Shown: positions 37,270 to 47,531 of the stretch, in pieces
How the letters are laid out: each line of letters opens with the position of its first letter
How positions within the stretch are numbered: the first letter of the stretch is position 1
NCBI GenBank assembly: GCA_016929905.1
Contig: JAFGHX010000369.1
Location: 1-64,000 of the forward strand
From: Kiritimatiellia bacterium
GTDB lineage: Bacteria > Verrucomicrobiota > Kiritimatiellia > JAFGHX01
DNA: 64,000 nt
Reading direction: 5' to 3'
Position numbers and translations under genes: made by a program
The notes under the pieces: model-generated
What the model was told of the DNA's origin: nothing
What the model saw: only the letters and a program-made list of their open reading frames with translations
Databases searched by the model: none

Positions 37270-40187
37270 GTTCCCGACACGCCGTGCCGGACGCGCAGGG
37301 ATTTCAGGTAGCCTTCGAACCAGCCGGGCCTGCCGATGAAGGCCTGTTCATTCTCGCCTTTTCCGAACCCGCCGAACACGCCGGGCGTGATGTGGAGGCC
37401 GGGACCGGGGCAGGGCATGGGCGCGCTGCGTTTGCCGTTGACGACGAAGACGATGTCTTTCAGGTCATAGATGATTTCGACGCGGTTCCACTGCCCGAGC
37501 TGGACAGGCAGCCCGGCATTCAGCTTGTGACCCCCGATGTACCGGTCGGTGAAGCGGCCCGAAAGCTTGCCGTCGTCCAGCCGCACCACGAGCGAGCCGA
37601 TGTAGTGGCCATAGTGCGCGAGCAGGATCTGCGGTTTGCGCGACAGCGGCTTGATGTCGAAGGAGAGCGTGTAACTCCCGCGGCGTGGGACGACCTCCTG
37701 CGGGAACAGGATGAAATTGCCGACGCCGTCGAATTTGAGGCACGCCACGCCGTCTTCCCGGACCCAGACCGGCGCGGAGGCCCGGACGTTCTCGGGATAG
37801 TTTCGCCCTGCCAGGAATCGGAACGGGTGCCCGCCCATCCTCGATTCGCCGCCGCCCCGGCCGGTGCAGGTGGTCTGGTAGGCGCCCAGCGACGCGTAGA
37901 ACGGCCGGCCCGCCGGCGTGGTCAGCACCGAACCGCATGCGGGATCGAACCGATAGACGATGTCCGGCGTCCTTGCCTTGTCCACCCGCACGGTCGCGGT
38001 TGCCTGCCGGGCATCGGAGTAGACGTTCACCGCGCGTTCCGTCCCGGTCCTCCAGCGAACCGGCATCAACGGCGCGCTGCGGTACGTCTTGCCGGACTTG
38101 GTGATGACGCGCATGTGAAACACGGACGTGCTCAGCTCGGGCCGAACCTGTGCCGTGACGTGCACGGCGTTCGTGTTCAAATGGAGCGGGTGCTTTGGCG
38201 GCGTCGCCGGGCGGCTGACCGTTACGGTCAGCCCGTCGTCGAAGGTCCGGCCGCAGATCCCGTGCTCGAGCACTGCTCGCACCGGAATGCTTGCCTTGAT
38301 CGGCGGCGCGTCGAAGTCCAGGACGGCGCGTCCCGCATCGGCCGCCGGGATGGCCACCGACAGGGACGAGCCCCACCAACTCGGCTCGCAGGCGAAAATT
38401 CGCGTGTTCCCGTTCAACCGGTCGCTGTACCGGGCGGGCCATTTCGGCGTCGCATGCTGCACCGTCATACCCCCCTTGATCGCCGTCTTCTTCAGCGCCC
38501 GGAACTCGACCGAGAGCGGGATGTCGCCGGCCTCGTAGTCGGGGGCGTCAGGCGCGGGGTCCACCGCATGCACTTCGAAGTCGTTCTCCAGGACCTCGAC
38601 GCTCGCGATCGGCTCGCCGCACACGAATGCCCCGGCAAAGGTCAGGCTCGCGCCCGGGCCGGGTTTGGCGGCGAACGACGCCGTTCGCGGGATGCACAGG
38701 TCGCGCAAGGGCTGCTTCACCCACTTGCAGTCCCAGTTCCACGTCGCGCGCAACCGAATGTGGTGCAGGCCCTGCTCGAACGTCAACTCCCGGCCGGCCG
38801 GCGTCGTTACGGTCAGAGCCGGGATCAGCACGGGATGCGACGCCAGTTCCTCGGTCGGCACGGTCAGCGTCCGGTCCCGCAACTCGCCGGCATGCAGCGT
38901 GACCGGATCCAGTCTCTTCACCACCCGGGCGTTAAGGTCCTTCAGCGCGAGAGCGGCGGTGTACGTCGCTTCCGTCTCGGAGTCCGGGATATTCAACAGC
39001 TCGATCTCCAGCGCCTCGCCCACGACCAGCATCTTTCGATAGCTGACGACCAGGTTCGGGATGGACGTATCGTCCCCCGGATTCGGCGCCAGGGGCTCGT
39101 TCTTGAGGCGATGCATGTAGTACTTGACGATACGCTGGGTGGAGAACGAGTTGAAGACCGTCGGCCGAACGGACGTGTTCTCGTTCGCCTCGTCCCACTC
39201 CGGCAGAATGATGACGTCCGGCTTGCCGCCCATCGCGATCTCGAAACTGCGGCGCAGGGTCTTGGTGCCGTCCTCGTCCTGCGTGGAGCCGGTGTAGTAA
39301 AAATACCCGACGCACGCGCTCAGCCCGAGATATTTCTTGCGGTACGCCGGCTCGGCGAAAAGGCCGCGGTAGACCGGCGTGATGATTTCCTCGTAGAAGC
39401 GCGCGTGGAACTTGCGGTCGCGAGTCCGCAGCATATGAACGGCGGAAAAATGAAGGCCGTCGGCCACATCCAGATACGGGCGCAGATGGGCCTTGATCTG
39501 CTCGATGTCCGCCTCGGACAACGCGCCCTCTTGATCGAACTTCTTGAGCCACGTGCCGGTCCAGAACGCGCTGATGTCCGGAAGGAAGACGAAAGAGTCG
39601 CCGTGCTTCGCGCGCAGCTCCGCCAGGAAGCTCGCCAACTTGGCCGGCTCCCAGCGCCCGAAGTGGTAGGAGGTCACGAGCAGCTTGCCGTCGACGCGGC
39701 AGGCGCTCCTGGAAGCCAGCGCGGCCTGCAGGCATTGGCTCTTGAGCGACACGTCCCCGCCGCCGCCCCAGTCGATCTCGACGCGGAACCCGGGCGGCGC
39801 GACGCTGTCGGCGGCCTCGAGGACCGGCAGCCGGGACGTCGGCATGTCCCCGAAGATGCCGAGCCCGTCCATGCCGTACCGCATGGCGATCTCGCTGATC
39901 CTGGCGAAACTCTTGACGGACGGAAGTGCGCGCTTCCCGTCGTCCGGCGCCGTCGACGGGTCGTGCAGCAGCGGCCGGTCGAGGAACCTGTGCCGGTAGT
40001 CCGAGTCAAGCTCGTACTTCACCTGCGCTCGGGAGAAGACCAGGGTCCGGTCCACCAGCGGCCGGGTCCGCTCGGGTCGCGCCGCCGGCGAAGCGGCCGC
40101 CTCCCGTGCCGAGGCCTGCCCGTTCGCTGTCGCCCAAAGCAGGACCGCAGACAGAATCAGGCTCTCGATACGAATGGACGTCTTCAT
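37266..40187 (-). CDS. Secreted GH99/GH71-like TIM-barrel candidate with C-terminal LamG domain (paralogue A)
   Basis: KLLVTSYHFGRWEPAKLASFLAELRAKHGDSFVF, PEWDEANENTSVRPTVFNSFS; C-term SYTLSFDIKPLSRKPQILLAHYG...WNRVEIIYDLKDIVFVVNGK. Confidence 0.6.
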   Translation of the reverse strand: MKTSIRIESLILSAVLLWATANGQASAREAAASPAARPERTRPLVDRTLVFSRAQVKYELDSDYRHRFLDRPLLHDPSTAPDDGKRALPSVKSFARISEIAMRYGMDGLGIFGDMPTSRLPVLEAADSVAPPGFRVEIDWGGGGDVSLKSQCLQAALASRSACRVDGKLLVTSYHFGRWEPAKLASFLAELRAKHGDSFVFLPDISAFWTGTWLKKFDQEGALSEADIEQIKAHLRPYLDVADGLHFSAVHMLRTRDRKFHARFYEEIITPVYRGLFAEPAYRKKYLGLSACVGYFYYTGSTQDEDGTKTLRRSFEIAMGGKPDVIILPEWDEANENTSVRPTVFNSFSTQRIVKYYMHRLKNEPLAPNPGDDTSIPNLVVSYRKMLVVGEALEIELLNIPDSETEATYTAALALKDLNARVVKRLDPVTLHAGELRDRTLTVPTEELASHPVLIPALTVTTPAGRELTFEQGLHHIRLRATWNWDCKWVKQPLRDLCIPRTASFAAKPGPGASLTFAGAFVCGEPIASVEVLENDFEVHAVDPAPDAPDYEAGDIPLSVEFRALKKTAIKGGMTVQHATPKWPARYSDRLNGNTRIFACEPSWWGSSLSVAIPAADAGRAVLDFDAPPIKASIPVRAVLEHGICGRTFDDGLTVTVSRPATPPKHPLHLNTNAVHVTAQVRPELSTSVFHMRVITKSGKTYRSAPLMPVRWRTGTERAVNVYSDARQATATVRVDKARTPDIVYRFDPACGSVLTTPAGRPFYASLGAYQTTCTGRGGGESRMGGHPFRFLAGRNYPENVRASAPVWVREDGVACLKFDGVGNFILFPQEVVPRRGSYTLSFDIKPLSRKPQILLAHYGHYIGSLVVRLDDGKLSGRFTDRYIGGHKLNAGLPVQLGQWNRVEIIYDLKDIVFVVNGKRSAPMPCPGPGLHITPGVFGGFGKGENEQAFIGRPGWFEGYLKSLRVRHGVSGT

Positions 40188-40222
40188 CCCGTTTCCCTTC
40201 CTCGTGGGACCGCTCGCGGAGT

Positions 40223-43135
40223 TCACGGTTGACTCTGAGGAGCGACCGAATGCGTGATCTTCAAGCGCCGGATCTTGCCCCGGAACCAATCCTTGTCCCA
40301 GCCGCCGATGGCGGTTACCGTGTCGTACAGCCCGGGTCCGCGGCACTTGAACTTCTCGGATTGGCGGCCGTTGACCTCAAAGCTGATGAACGCCTGGTCG
40401 TAGCGGATTCTGACCGACGACCACTTGCCCGCGGGAATCGTCATGCCGCTGTCGGCTTTGGCCCAGACGTATTCGGCCTTCACAACCCCGCCGTCCAGAA
40501 ACACTCCGGAAAGCGCGCCGGGGTAGAAGGTCCTGTTGCCCAGGATCATCTGTCTGCCCGTCACGTCGTCGGGCATGATCTGCAGTTCCAGCTCGAACCC
40601 GGCACGCCGCGGGATCGCGCCCTGCGGCAAGACCGCGAATGCGCCCGAGCCCTGGAACTCGAGCGCATCGGTGTCACCCGCCCGGACCCAGCGGGGCGGG
40701 CCGTTCGCGTTCTCCTTGGGATAGCCGCGCCCGCCGTAGTATGGCGTGCCCGCGCCGCTCTCCGCGCCGTTCCGCATCGTGACGCGCGGGCCGTATCCGC
40801 CGACGATGCCCCACAGGGCGCGCCCCTCGTCGCACAACAGGGCGGCGCCGTGCTCCGGGGCGAAGCGGTAGTCCAGGACCGGTATACGCTCCGCGTCCAG
40901 CTTGACGCGTACCGGTTCCTCACGCGTATCGCTGAACACCACGATCTCAGCGGCTCGCGCGGAGGGCTTGCGCGGGTACATCAGGATCGGCTTGCTCCGG
41001 TACGTCTTCCCGCTCTTCGCGATCGCCTGCATATGAATGACCGAGGTCTTCAGGTCGGGGATCAAGTCGACGTCGAACGCGATACGCTTGCGGTTCAAAT
41101 GGCTCGGATGATTCGATTGCCGGATGAACCGGTTGATCGACATGCACAGCCCCCGCGGGCCCGCCGCCGCCCAGGTCTGATCGTCTAGAATCTTTCGCAG
41201 AGGAATCTTGCCCGTGTAGAGGTCGGGCAGGTCGATCTCCAGGACGGCTCTGTCCACATCGCGCGCGGCGATCACCAGCCGGTGCCCGCGGCCCCAGGTC
41301 CCGACCCGGGTGCCGCTGTGGACTTGCTCCCCGTTCTCCCAATTGCACGGCGCGCCGGTCACCCGCAGCCTGCCCGTGACGACGGCGGCCGCCGCGTTGG
41401 GCGCCTGGAATCCGATTTCGAAGATCTTCTTCTCCCGGCTTTCGCGCCGCTCCGCGTTGAAAGGCGCCCCATCGGCCTCCGCGACGAAGACCACGTCATC
41501 GTTGTCCAGCACCTCGACGTAGGCCAGTTCTTCGGGCGCGGCGATCTCGCCGGCGAAGGATCTGAGTAACCTGTCCGGGCTCTCCACCTGTTCGAATCGG
41601 GCCTTGGCAGGGATCAACAAGTCGCGCAGCGGCTGCTTGACGCACTTGTAGTCCCAATTCCAAGTCGGCCTGAGCTGGATGTAGTGCAACCCGTCCTCGA
41701 ACTCCAGGTGCCGGCCCTGGTATTCGATGTCCAGGCGCGGAATCAGAACCTGGTGCTCGGCCAGTGCCTCCGATGCGGCAACCAGCGTGACGGCCTTCAT
41801 CTGGGCGGCGTTCAGCGCCTGTGCGGGGAACGCCTTGGCGACGGTGCCGTCGACCGCCTTGAGCGACAGCCGCACGGTGTACTCGAACGATTCCTGCGAA
41901 TCCGGAACGTTGAGCAACTCGACCTCGATCTTCTCGCCCAGGCACAGCAGTTTGCGGTAGCTGACGGTCAGGTCCGGGATCGAGAGGTTGTCGCCCGGCA
42001 TCGGTCGCAGGGGTTCCTTCTTCAGCCTGGCCATGTAGAAGCGCATGATTCGCATCGACGACAGGCCGTTGTAGACGGTCGGCCGCAGGGAGGTGTTCTC
42101 GTTCTGTTCGTCCCATTCCGGAATGTGGATAATGTCCGGGTTTCCGGCCATCGCCGCTTCCATCGTGTTACGCAGCGTCTTCGTGCCGTCGTGACTGATG
42201 CTCGTGCCGACAGTCGAGGCGTTCTCGTGCCCGACGAGGGCGGACAGCGCGAAGAACTTGTTCGTGAATTCCGGCTCGGCCAGCACGCTGCGGCAGACCG
42301 GGATCGCGAATTCACGATAGAACTCGGCCGCGAATCCGCCTTTCCCATTGTGCCACGTGCACAAGCTTGCCGGCTGAATGCCGTCCGTGGCCCGGAGGTA
42401 CGTGCGCAGGTATGCCTTGACGGCGGCCGCGTCGTCGCGCGTGAGCTGGCCGGCACGGTATCTTCTGCCCCAGCCGTCCCAACTGGTTCCCGCAGGCCGA
42501 ATGATCGAAGAGATGAAGACGAGCCGGTCGCCATGCTCGCGGCGCATGGCGTTCATCAGCTCCTTCCAGTACTCGGGCTTGCGCTGGTCCGCGTTATAGG
42601 AAACGAGCACCAGCTTGCCGTCCAGAAGGAGGGAATTCGGGCAGGCCAGGGCGCGCCCCATCAGTGCGCTCAGATCGTCGCTTCGCCCGCCCCCGAGCTC
42701 GCTGAGCAGCAGGAAGTCGGGCACCGGGCTCTTCGGCGTGAGCGCGTAGTACTCCGCGCAGCGGCCGTTGCCCGGGAAGAAGGCAAACCCGTCGAGTTCG
42801 TACCGCTTCAGGATCTTCTGGATGGCCACGTAATCGTTGAACCAGAGGGGCGCCTGTGGCCGTTCCCGGTCCGCTTCCGGCCCCTTCGGGATGTCCGGGT
42901 CGATGAACAGCGGGCGATCGACCCACCGGCCGATGTAGGTGGGGCCGTTCGCCTCCTTCAGCCCGTACTTGAGCTGGCCCCGGCAGAAGACCAGCGTGCG
43001 GCCCGCTTTCGGCGTCCGGGGCGCGATCGTCAACTCCGCCCGCCAATCTTGCGAGGACGGCTTATCCGCCGCGCTCGCGGTCATGAAAACCGCACAAAGT
43101 ATGCCGCCCGCCAGCCTGGCGCGTTTCTCGCTCAT
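40223..43135 (-). CDS. Secreted GH99/GH71-like TIM-barrel candidate with C-terminal LamG domain (paralogue B)
   Basis: Co-linear with 37266-40187: RTLVFCRGQLKYGL, TKTLRNTMEAAMAGNPDIIHIPEWDEQNENTSLRPTVYN, SYRKLLCLGEKIEVELLNVPDS. Confidence 0.6.
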   Translation of the reverse strand: MSEKRARLAGGILCAVFMTASAADKPSSQDWRAELTIAPRTPKAGRTLVFCRGQLKYGLKEANGPTYIGRWVDRPLFIDPDIPKGPEADRERPQAPLWFNDYVAIQKILKRYELDGFAFFPGNGRCAEYYALTPKSPVPDFLLLSELGGGRSDDLSALMGRALACPNSLLLDGKLVLVSYNADQRKPEYWKELMNAMRREHGDRLVFISSIIRPAGTSWDGWGRRYRAGQLTRDDAAAVKAYLRTYLRATDGIQPASLCTWHNGKGGFAAEFYREFAIPVCRSVLAEPEFTNKFFALSALVGHENASTVGTSISHDGTKTLRNTMEAAMAGNPDIIHIPEWDEQNENTSLRPTVYNGLSSMRIMRFYMARLKKEPLRPMPGDNLSIPDLTVSYRKLLCLGEKIEVELLNVPDSQESFEYTVRLSLKAVDGTVAKAFPAQALNAAQMKAVTLVAASEALAEHQVLIPRLDIEYQGRHLEFEDGLHYIQLRPTWNWDYKCVKQPLRDLLIPAKARFEQVESPDRLLRSFAGEIAAPEELAYVEVLDNDDVVFVAEADGAPFNAERRESREKKIFEIGFQAPNAAAAVVTGRLRVTGAPCNWENGEQVHSGTRVGTWGRGHRLVIAARDVDRAVLEIDLPDLYTGKIPLRKILDDQTWAAAGPRGLCMSINRFIRQSNHPSHLNRKRIAFDVDLIPDLKTSVIHMQAIAKSGKTYRSKPILMYPRKPSARAAEIVVFSDTREEPVRVKLDAERIPVLDYRFAPEHGAALLCDEGRALWGIVGGYGPRVTMRNGAESGAGTPYYGGRGYPKENANGPPRWVRAGDTDALEFQGSGAFAVLPQGAIPRRAGFELELQIMPDDVTGRQMILGNRTFYPGALSGVFLDGGVVKAEYVWAKADSGMTIPAGKWSSVRIRYDQAFISFEVNGRQSEKFKCRGPGLYDTVTAIGGWDKDWFRGKIRRLKITHSVAPQSQP

Positions 43136-43259
43136 GAGCACCCCGCTTTCCGTTGCCGCAGGTTCGAAGGTGGCGAAACGCGGAAGGCGCAGGCTTGCCG
43201 TGCGTCTCGCTCCGTGGATGCATCGTCTGTTCGTGTCGGACTTAACGGCACGCAAGCGC

Positions 43260-44375
43260 TCAACCCGTATCCCGCGCGATGAACTCGGTGGGCAGAACGC
43301 GTTTGCCCCGGAATGGCTCTTTGCTCTCCATCGTCTGCACCAGCACGCGGACGGCCTCTCTTCCCAACTCCCTTCTCGGCACGCGTACGGTCGAAAGCCT
43401 CTTGGGCCCGAGCCTGTAGTTCGGATTGTCGTCGAAGCCGATGATCGCCATGTCCTCCGGCACCCGCACCCGCCGGTAGGCCAACTCCTGCAGGAGCCGC
43501 CAAGCCATCGCGTCATTCGCGCAGAACGCCGCCGTGAACGGCAACGGCCGCGGCAGGGCGTCGAGCCATGCCTGCAGCGCCGGCGCGTCGGCCAATTCCA
43601 TCACCGCCTCTTCTCGGAAGCATCCTGCCTCGGCCAGCGTGTCGCGATAGGCCGCGAGCCTGGCCCCGAGGTTCGGGCTCGCGGCCGATCCCTCGGGCCC
43701 CACGAAGGCCACCCGCGTGTGGCCGGCCGCCAGGAGATGCTTCACGGCGTCGCTCACCCCTTTGCGCACGTCGCTCGATATCTCCGGGACATCCGTTTGC
43801 CTCAACACATGCGTGCTCAACACGGCAAAGGGCAAGCCCTTCTCCCGTACACGCGCTATGAGCCGGTCGTGCTGATAACCGCCCAGGAACAAAACCGCAT
43901 CACAGAACGGATAGCCCACCCGTTCCATCATGTCAGCGGGCGCCGTCGGGTCGAAAAGCGGCTCCAGCTTGATGTCGTGATGCCAGTGCCGCGCTTCCTT
44001 CAGAATGCCTTCCATCATCTGCCACAGAAGCACCTGTGTCGCGCCCGAAAAATCCACGTAACGGGTGGGCTCGAATACCGAAAGGGGAAGCACGACCGTG
44101 ATCGTATCCGTCCGCCCGCGCTTCAGCCGCCGAGCATTCAGGTTGGAGGCGAAGTTGAGCTTCCCGGCGATCCCCTGGATCTTGCGGACCGTCCGCCCGC
44201 TCAACAGGTCCGCTTTCATCGGGTCCAACGCGCGGGAAACCGTGCTGATGGAGACACCCGCCTGCCGCGCGATCTCGCGCAAGGACCGCGCCGGCTCCAC
44301 ATGCGCCTTTGCCTGCTTCCTGGCCACCGGCAGACTCCCTTTCGACTTCGCACCGTACGTCCGCGCAATTGACAC
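43260..44375 (-). CDS. LacI family transcriptional regulator
   Basis: SLREIARQAGVSISTVSRALDPMKADLLSGRTVRKIQGIAGKLNF HTH. Confidence 0.9.
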   Translation of the reverse strand: MSIARTYGAKSKGSLPVARKQAKAHVEPARSLREIARQAGVSISTVSRALDPMKADLLSGRTVRKIQGIAGKLNFASNLNARRLKRGRTDTITVVLPLSVFEPTRYVDFSGATQVLLWQMMEGILKEARHWHHDIKLEPLFDPTAPADMMERVGYPFCDAVLFLGGYQHDRLIARVREKGLPFAVLSTHVLRQTDVPEISSDVRKGVSDAVKHLLAAGHTRVAFVGPEGSAASPNLGARLAAYRDTLAEAGCFREEAVMELADAPALQAWLDALPRPLPFTAAFCANDAMAWRLLQELAYRRVRVPEDMAIIGFDDNPNYRLGPKRLSTVRVPRRELGREAVRVLVQTMESKEPFRGKRVLPTEFIARDTG

Positions 44376-44383
44376 CCTATAAA

Positions 44384-44474
44384 GCGAACGTTTGCATCAG
44401 TATGTGTGGATGCGTCGCGATATGTCAAGACTAAAGCTAATATATGATTCAATTCTGAAGCAAACAACGTTTGC
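44384..44474. promoter_or_regulatory. Two LacI-type operator candidates upstream of lacI 44375
   Basis: GCGAACGTTTGC (44384-44395) and GCAAAC-AAC-GTTTGC (44460-44474). Confidence 0.55.
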
Positions 44475-44839
44475 ACCAATAGTGCCAAACGTCGGACGCT
44501 TCCCGGGCGGGTGAGAAAGAGCGAGATCACCCATTAAGAGAGCGTCTCTGCCCTTGACGCCCGCATTCCGGATTGTCATAGTGGTATGATGTATGACGTC
44601 CTACCTCGAGTGATTGGCCGAGAGGCAACCGCAAAGGAACGCAGAGAAGAGCCGCAGGAGCCGCTGATCTTCGTCTCGGGTTTTCTTGCGCTCTTTGCGT
44701 TCTTTCGCGGCCAGCCAGACTTTTCGAGCTCGAACCGGGTGTGTTCGGACCGTACGCGGCGGCGCGCGCCGGTCAACGGCTGCGATAAGCGGGGGCGATT
44801 CTCGACGTGGCGGCCGCATGAACTGAGAACAGGTCGAAC

Positions 44840-45559
44840 ATGAGCGTTGATCCAATGCCTCGAAGGAACGTCAGCGACGTCGTGCTGGATCAGATCAAGA
44901 ACAACATCCTTTCCGGCGAATGGATGCCCGGCACCCGAATCCCGCCCGAGGTGGAACTGGTGGAGATGCTGGGTGTGAGCCGGATTTCGGTTCGGGAGGC
45001 GATCCACCGTCTCGTGGGCATGGGGGTGCTGCGAGTCGATCATGGCAGAGGTACGTTTGTTTCCGACAACATGCCGCCGAGCCTGTTCAACGTACTGCTT
45101 CCCATGTTGCTGATCGAGCCCCCACAACTGCGTGAGGTGCTGGAGTTTCGGTCGATCGTTGAAATCGAAAGCGCGAGACTGGCGGCCATGCGGGCGGGCG
45201 AGGAGCACATCCGGCAGCTGGAGGAAACGCTTGTCCGAATGAAGGAGAAGGCGGGTGACGTCGAGGGGTTCGCGGCCGAGGACCTGAACTTTCACATGGT
45301 GATCGCCGCGGCGACCCGCAATCCAATCATCATCAAGGTCAACTCGATCCTTCACGACGTGCTGCGGAAAGGCATGCGGGACATTGTGAGCATCGTGAAG
45401 TTCGAGCCCGGCCTGCTCTACCACGCCCGGATTCTGGAAGCCATTCGCGCCAAGGACGGGGAAGAGGCCGCGCGTCTCATGAGCGAGCACCTGCATGAGG
45501 CCCGTTCGATTGCGGAAGCGCACTGGAAGGGAGCCGGCCAGGAACCCAAGGATGTCTGA
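44840..45559 (+). CDS. GntR family (FadR-type) transcriptional regulator
   Basis: DQIKNNILSGEWMPGTRIPPEVELVEMLGVSRISVREAIHRLVGMGVLRVDHGRGTFV plus FCD-like domain. Confidence 0.9.
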   Translation: MSVDPMPRRNVSDVVLDQIKNNILSGEWMPGTRIPPEVELVEMLGVSRISVREAIHRLVGMGVLRVDHGRGTFVSDNMPPSLFNVLLPMLLIEPPQLREVLEFRSIVEIESARLAAMRAGEEHIRQLEETLVRMKEKAGDVEGFAAEDLNFHMVIAAATRNPIIIKVNSILHDVLRKGMRDIVSIVKFEPGLLYHARILEAIRAKDGEEAARLMSEHLHEARSIAEAHWKGAGQEPKDV

Positions 45560-45562
45560 ACT

Positions 45563-46345
45563 ATGATCATCGATACGCACGTCCACCTCGGTTACGACAA
45601 CGTGTTCGACTACGAACTGACGGAAGACGACCTCGTGTCGTCCTGCCGCGCATACGGCATCACCGGCAGCATTGTGCAGCCTTTCATTCCCCGCCCGTAT
45701 ATCGCCGACACCGCGCAGATTCACGACCGGATCCATGCGTTTTGCCGGGCGCATCCGGGCGCATTCTGGGGGATGGCCTCCATCCACCCTCATTTTCGGC
45801 CTGAAGAATACGAGAAGGAGGCCACGCGCTGCGTGAAGGAACTCGGTTTTGTGGGCATCAAGCTCACGCCCATCGGTCATGCCACGCACCCGTCGTCGCA
45901 GGACGGCCTTTTCGTTTTCGAGGTCGCGCAGCGGCTCGGCGTGCCGGTAATGATCCATACCGGCGACGGCGGCTCGTTCGCGGACCCCGTGGCCGTCATC
46001 CCGGCCGTGAAGCGATTCCCGGCCGTGAAGACGATTCTTGCCCATGCCGGAACGGATCTGTGGGTGCGGCAGGCGATGTATCTGGCGGAAACGTTCGACA
46101 ACGTGTATCTGGAACCGAGCTGGGTGAACGTGCTCAGTGTTCGGGAAATGGTGCGGACATTGGGGCCGCACAGGATCATGTTCTCATCGGACGATCCCTT
46201 GAACATCCCGGTGGAGCTGGCGAAGTACAGGGCGGCCATCACCGACGCGGGCCAGCTCGAGCAGGCGCTGGCGGGCACGGCCGTCGAGGTGTTCGGCCTG
46301 AAGGGACTGTTGAGAAACAGGCGCGTTTCCGGCGAAGGCGGTTGA
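45563..46345 (+). CDS. Amidohydrolase-family TIM-barrel metal-dependent hydrolase
   Basis: MIIDTHVHLG; GMASIHPHF; VPVMIHTGDG; MFSSDDPLN. Confidence 0.85.
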   Translation: MIIDTHVHLGYDNVFDYELTEDDLVSSCRAYGITGSIVQPFIPRPYIADTAQIHDRIHAFCRAHPGAFWGMASIHPHFRPEEYEKEATRCVKELGFVGIKLTPIGHATHPSSQDGLFVFEVAQRLGVPVMIHTGDGGSFADPVAVIPAVKRFPAVKTILAHAGTDLWVRQAMYLAETFDNVYLEPSWVNVLSVREMVRTLGPHRIMFSSDDPLNIPVELAKYRAAITDAGQLEQALAGTAVEVFGLKGLLRNRRVSGEGG

Positions 46346-46355
46346 CCGGGACGTT

Positions 46356-46415
46356 CGCCCTCCATCTGACGCCCTAGTGCCGTGGCGATGGAGGGCGCGC
46401 GTCTCGCGAGCCGGC
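46356..46415. repeat. Member of the interspersed CGCCCTCCA/TGGAGGGCG palindromic family
   Basis: CGCCCTCCAT (46356-46365) / ATGGAGGGCG (46388-46397) followed by CGTCTCGCGAGCCGG, as at 26053-26078. Confidence 0.7.
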
Positions 46416-46468
46416 TTCTTCAATAGCCTGTCAAGGTGTGACGCCCCTCACGGGAGGAGTGTACAGAC

Positions 46469-47503
46469 ATGAACGCTGCTGTTTTCAAGGGGTCGCGGCA
46501 GATCGAGATCGAGGACATTCCGCGCCCCGTGCCGGGGGTGGGGGAAGCCCTGGTCAAGATGCGAGCCTGCGGGGTGTGCGGCGGGGACATCCCGTTCTAC
46601 GACGGAATCCCGGACTACATCACGAAACACCCCTGGGTGCTCGGCCACGAGATGGCCGGTGTCATTGCCGAGATCGGCCCGGATACCGACACCACGCTCA
46701 AGCGCGGCGACGCCGTGGCGATCGAACCGCTGATCGGCTGCGGCAGGTGCCACGCCTGCCGTGTCGGCCGGTACAACTGCTGTGCCGACCTGAAGGTCAT
46801 CGGCGGCCACACCTATGGCGGGTTCGCCGAGTTCTGCGCCGTGCCGGTGCCGGTGAACCGCTGCCACAAGGTGCCGGCCTCCATGCCGTTCGACGTGGCC
46901 GCGGTGTGCGAGCCGTATTCGATCGGCGCCAATGTCGTCAAGAGGGGGCAGATTACCCAGGACGACACCGTTGTCGTCAACGGGTGCGGGGCGGTCGGGG
47001 TGGCGGTGCTGGACTTTGCCAAGAACGTGCACGGGGCGCGCGTCCTGATTACGGACATGTTTCCTTCCCGCCTGGCGCGCGCCAGGCGCCTCGGCGCCGA
47101 CGTGGTCGTGAACGCGAAGGAGGAGAACGTGCTCGAGCACGTCATGCGGTTCACGCACAACGAGGGCGCCAGCGTCGTGGTGGACGCTTCTGGAAATGCC
47201 CAGGCGATCGAGAGCATGCCCCGGCTGGTGGCCGCCGCGGGCCGCTGCGTCATTGTCGGGATCACGGAACACGACCTCAAGTTCAACGGGGTGGACATCA
47301 TCCGCAAGGAAATGACCATCCTCGGCTCCCGCAACAGCAGCGACATCTATCCCGGCGTCATTGACGCCGTAACCCGCAACGCCGTGCATCCCGACACATT
47401 CATCACGCATCGGTTCCCGTTCGCCGGGATCAAGGAGGCGTTTGCCTTCGCGCTGGCGAACAGGCACGAGATCGGCAAGGTCGTCATCGAATTTCCCGAG
47501 TGA
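46469..47503 (+). CDS. Zinc-dependent medium-chain alcohol/polyol dehydrogenase
   Basis: RACGVCGGDIPFYDG, GHEMAGVIAEIG, GCGRCHACRVGRYNCC zinc motifs, GCGAVGVAVLDFAK Rossmann motif. Confidence 0.9.
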   Translation: MNAAVFKGSRQIEIEDIPRPVPGVGEALVKMRACGVCGGDIPFYDGIPDYITKHPWVLGHEMAGVIAEIGPDTDTTLKRGDAVAIEPLIGCGRCHACRVGRYNCCADLKVIGGHTYGGFAEFCAVPVPVNRCHKVPASMPFDVAAVCEPYSIGANVVKRGQITQDDTVVVNGCGAVGVAVLDFAKNVHGARVLITDMFPSRLARARRLGADVVVNAKEENVLEHVMRFTHNEGASVVVDASGNAQAIESMPRLVAAAGRCVIVGITEHDLKFNGVDIIRKEMTILGSRNSSDIYPGVIDAVTRNAVHPDTFITHRFPFAGIKEAFAFALANRHEIGKVVIEFPE

Positions 47504-47531
47504 CTCACCCCCAACAAAGGAGCGATACCCG

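Noticed and set aside
37083-43282. Long plus-strand ORFs (1049, 420 and 532 aa)
   Set aside because: Antisense shadows of the tandem TIM-barrel-like+LamG genes, no signal peptide or recognisable domain
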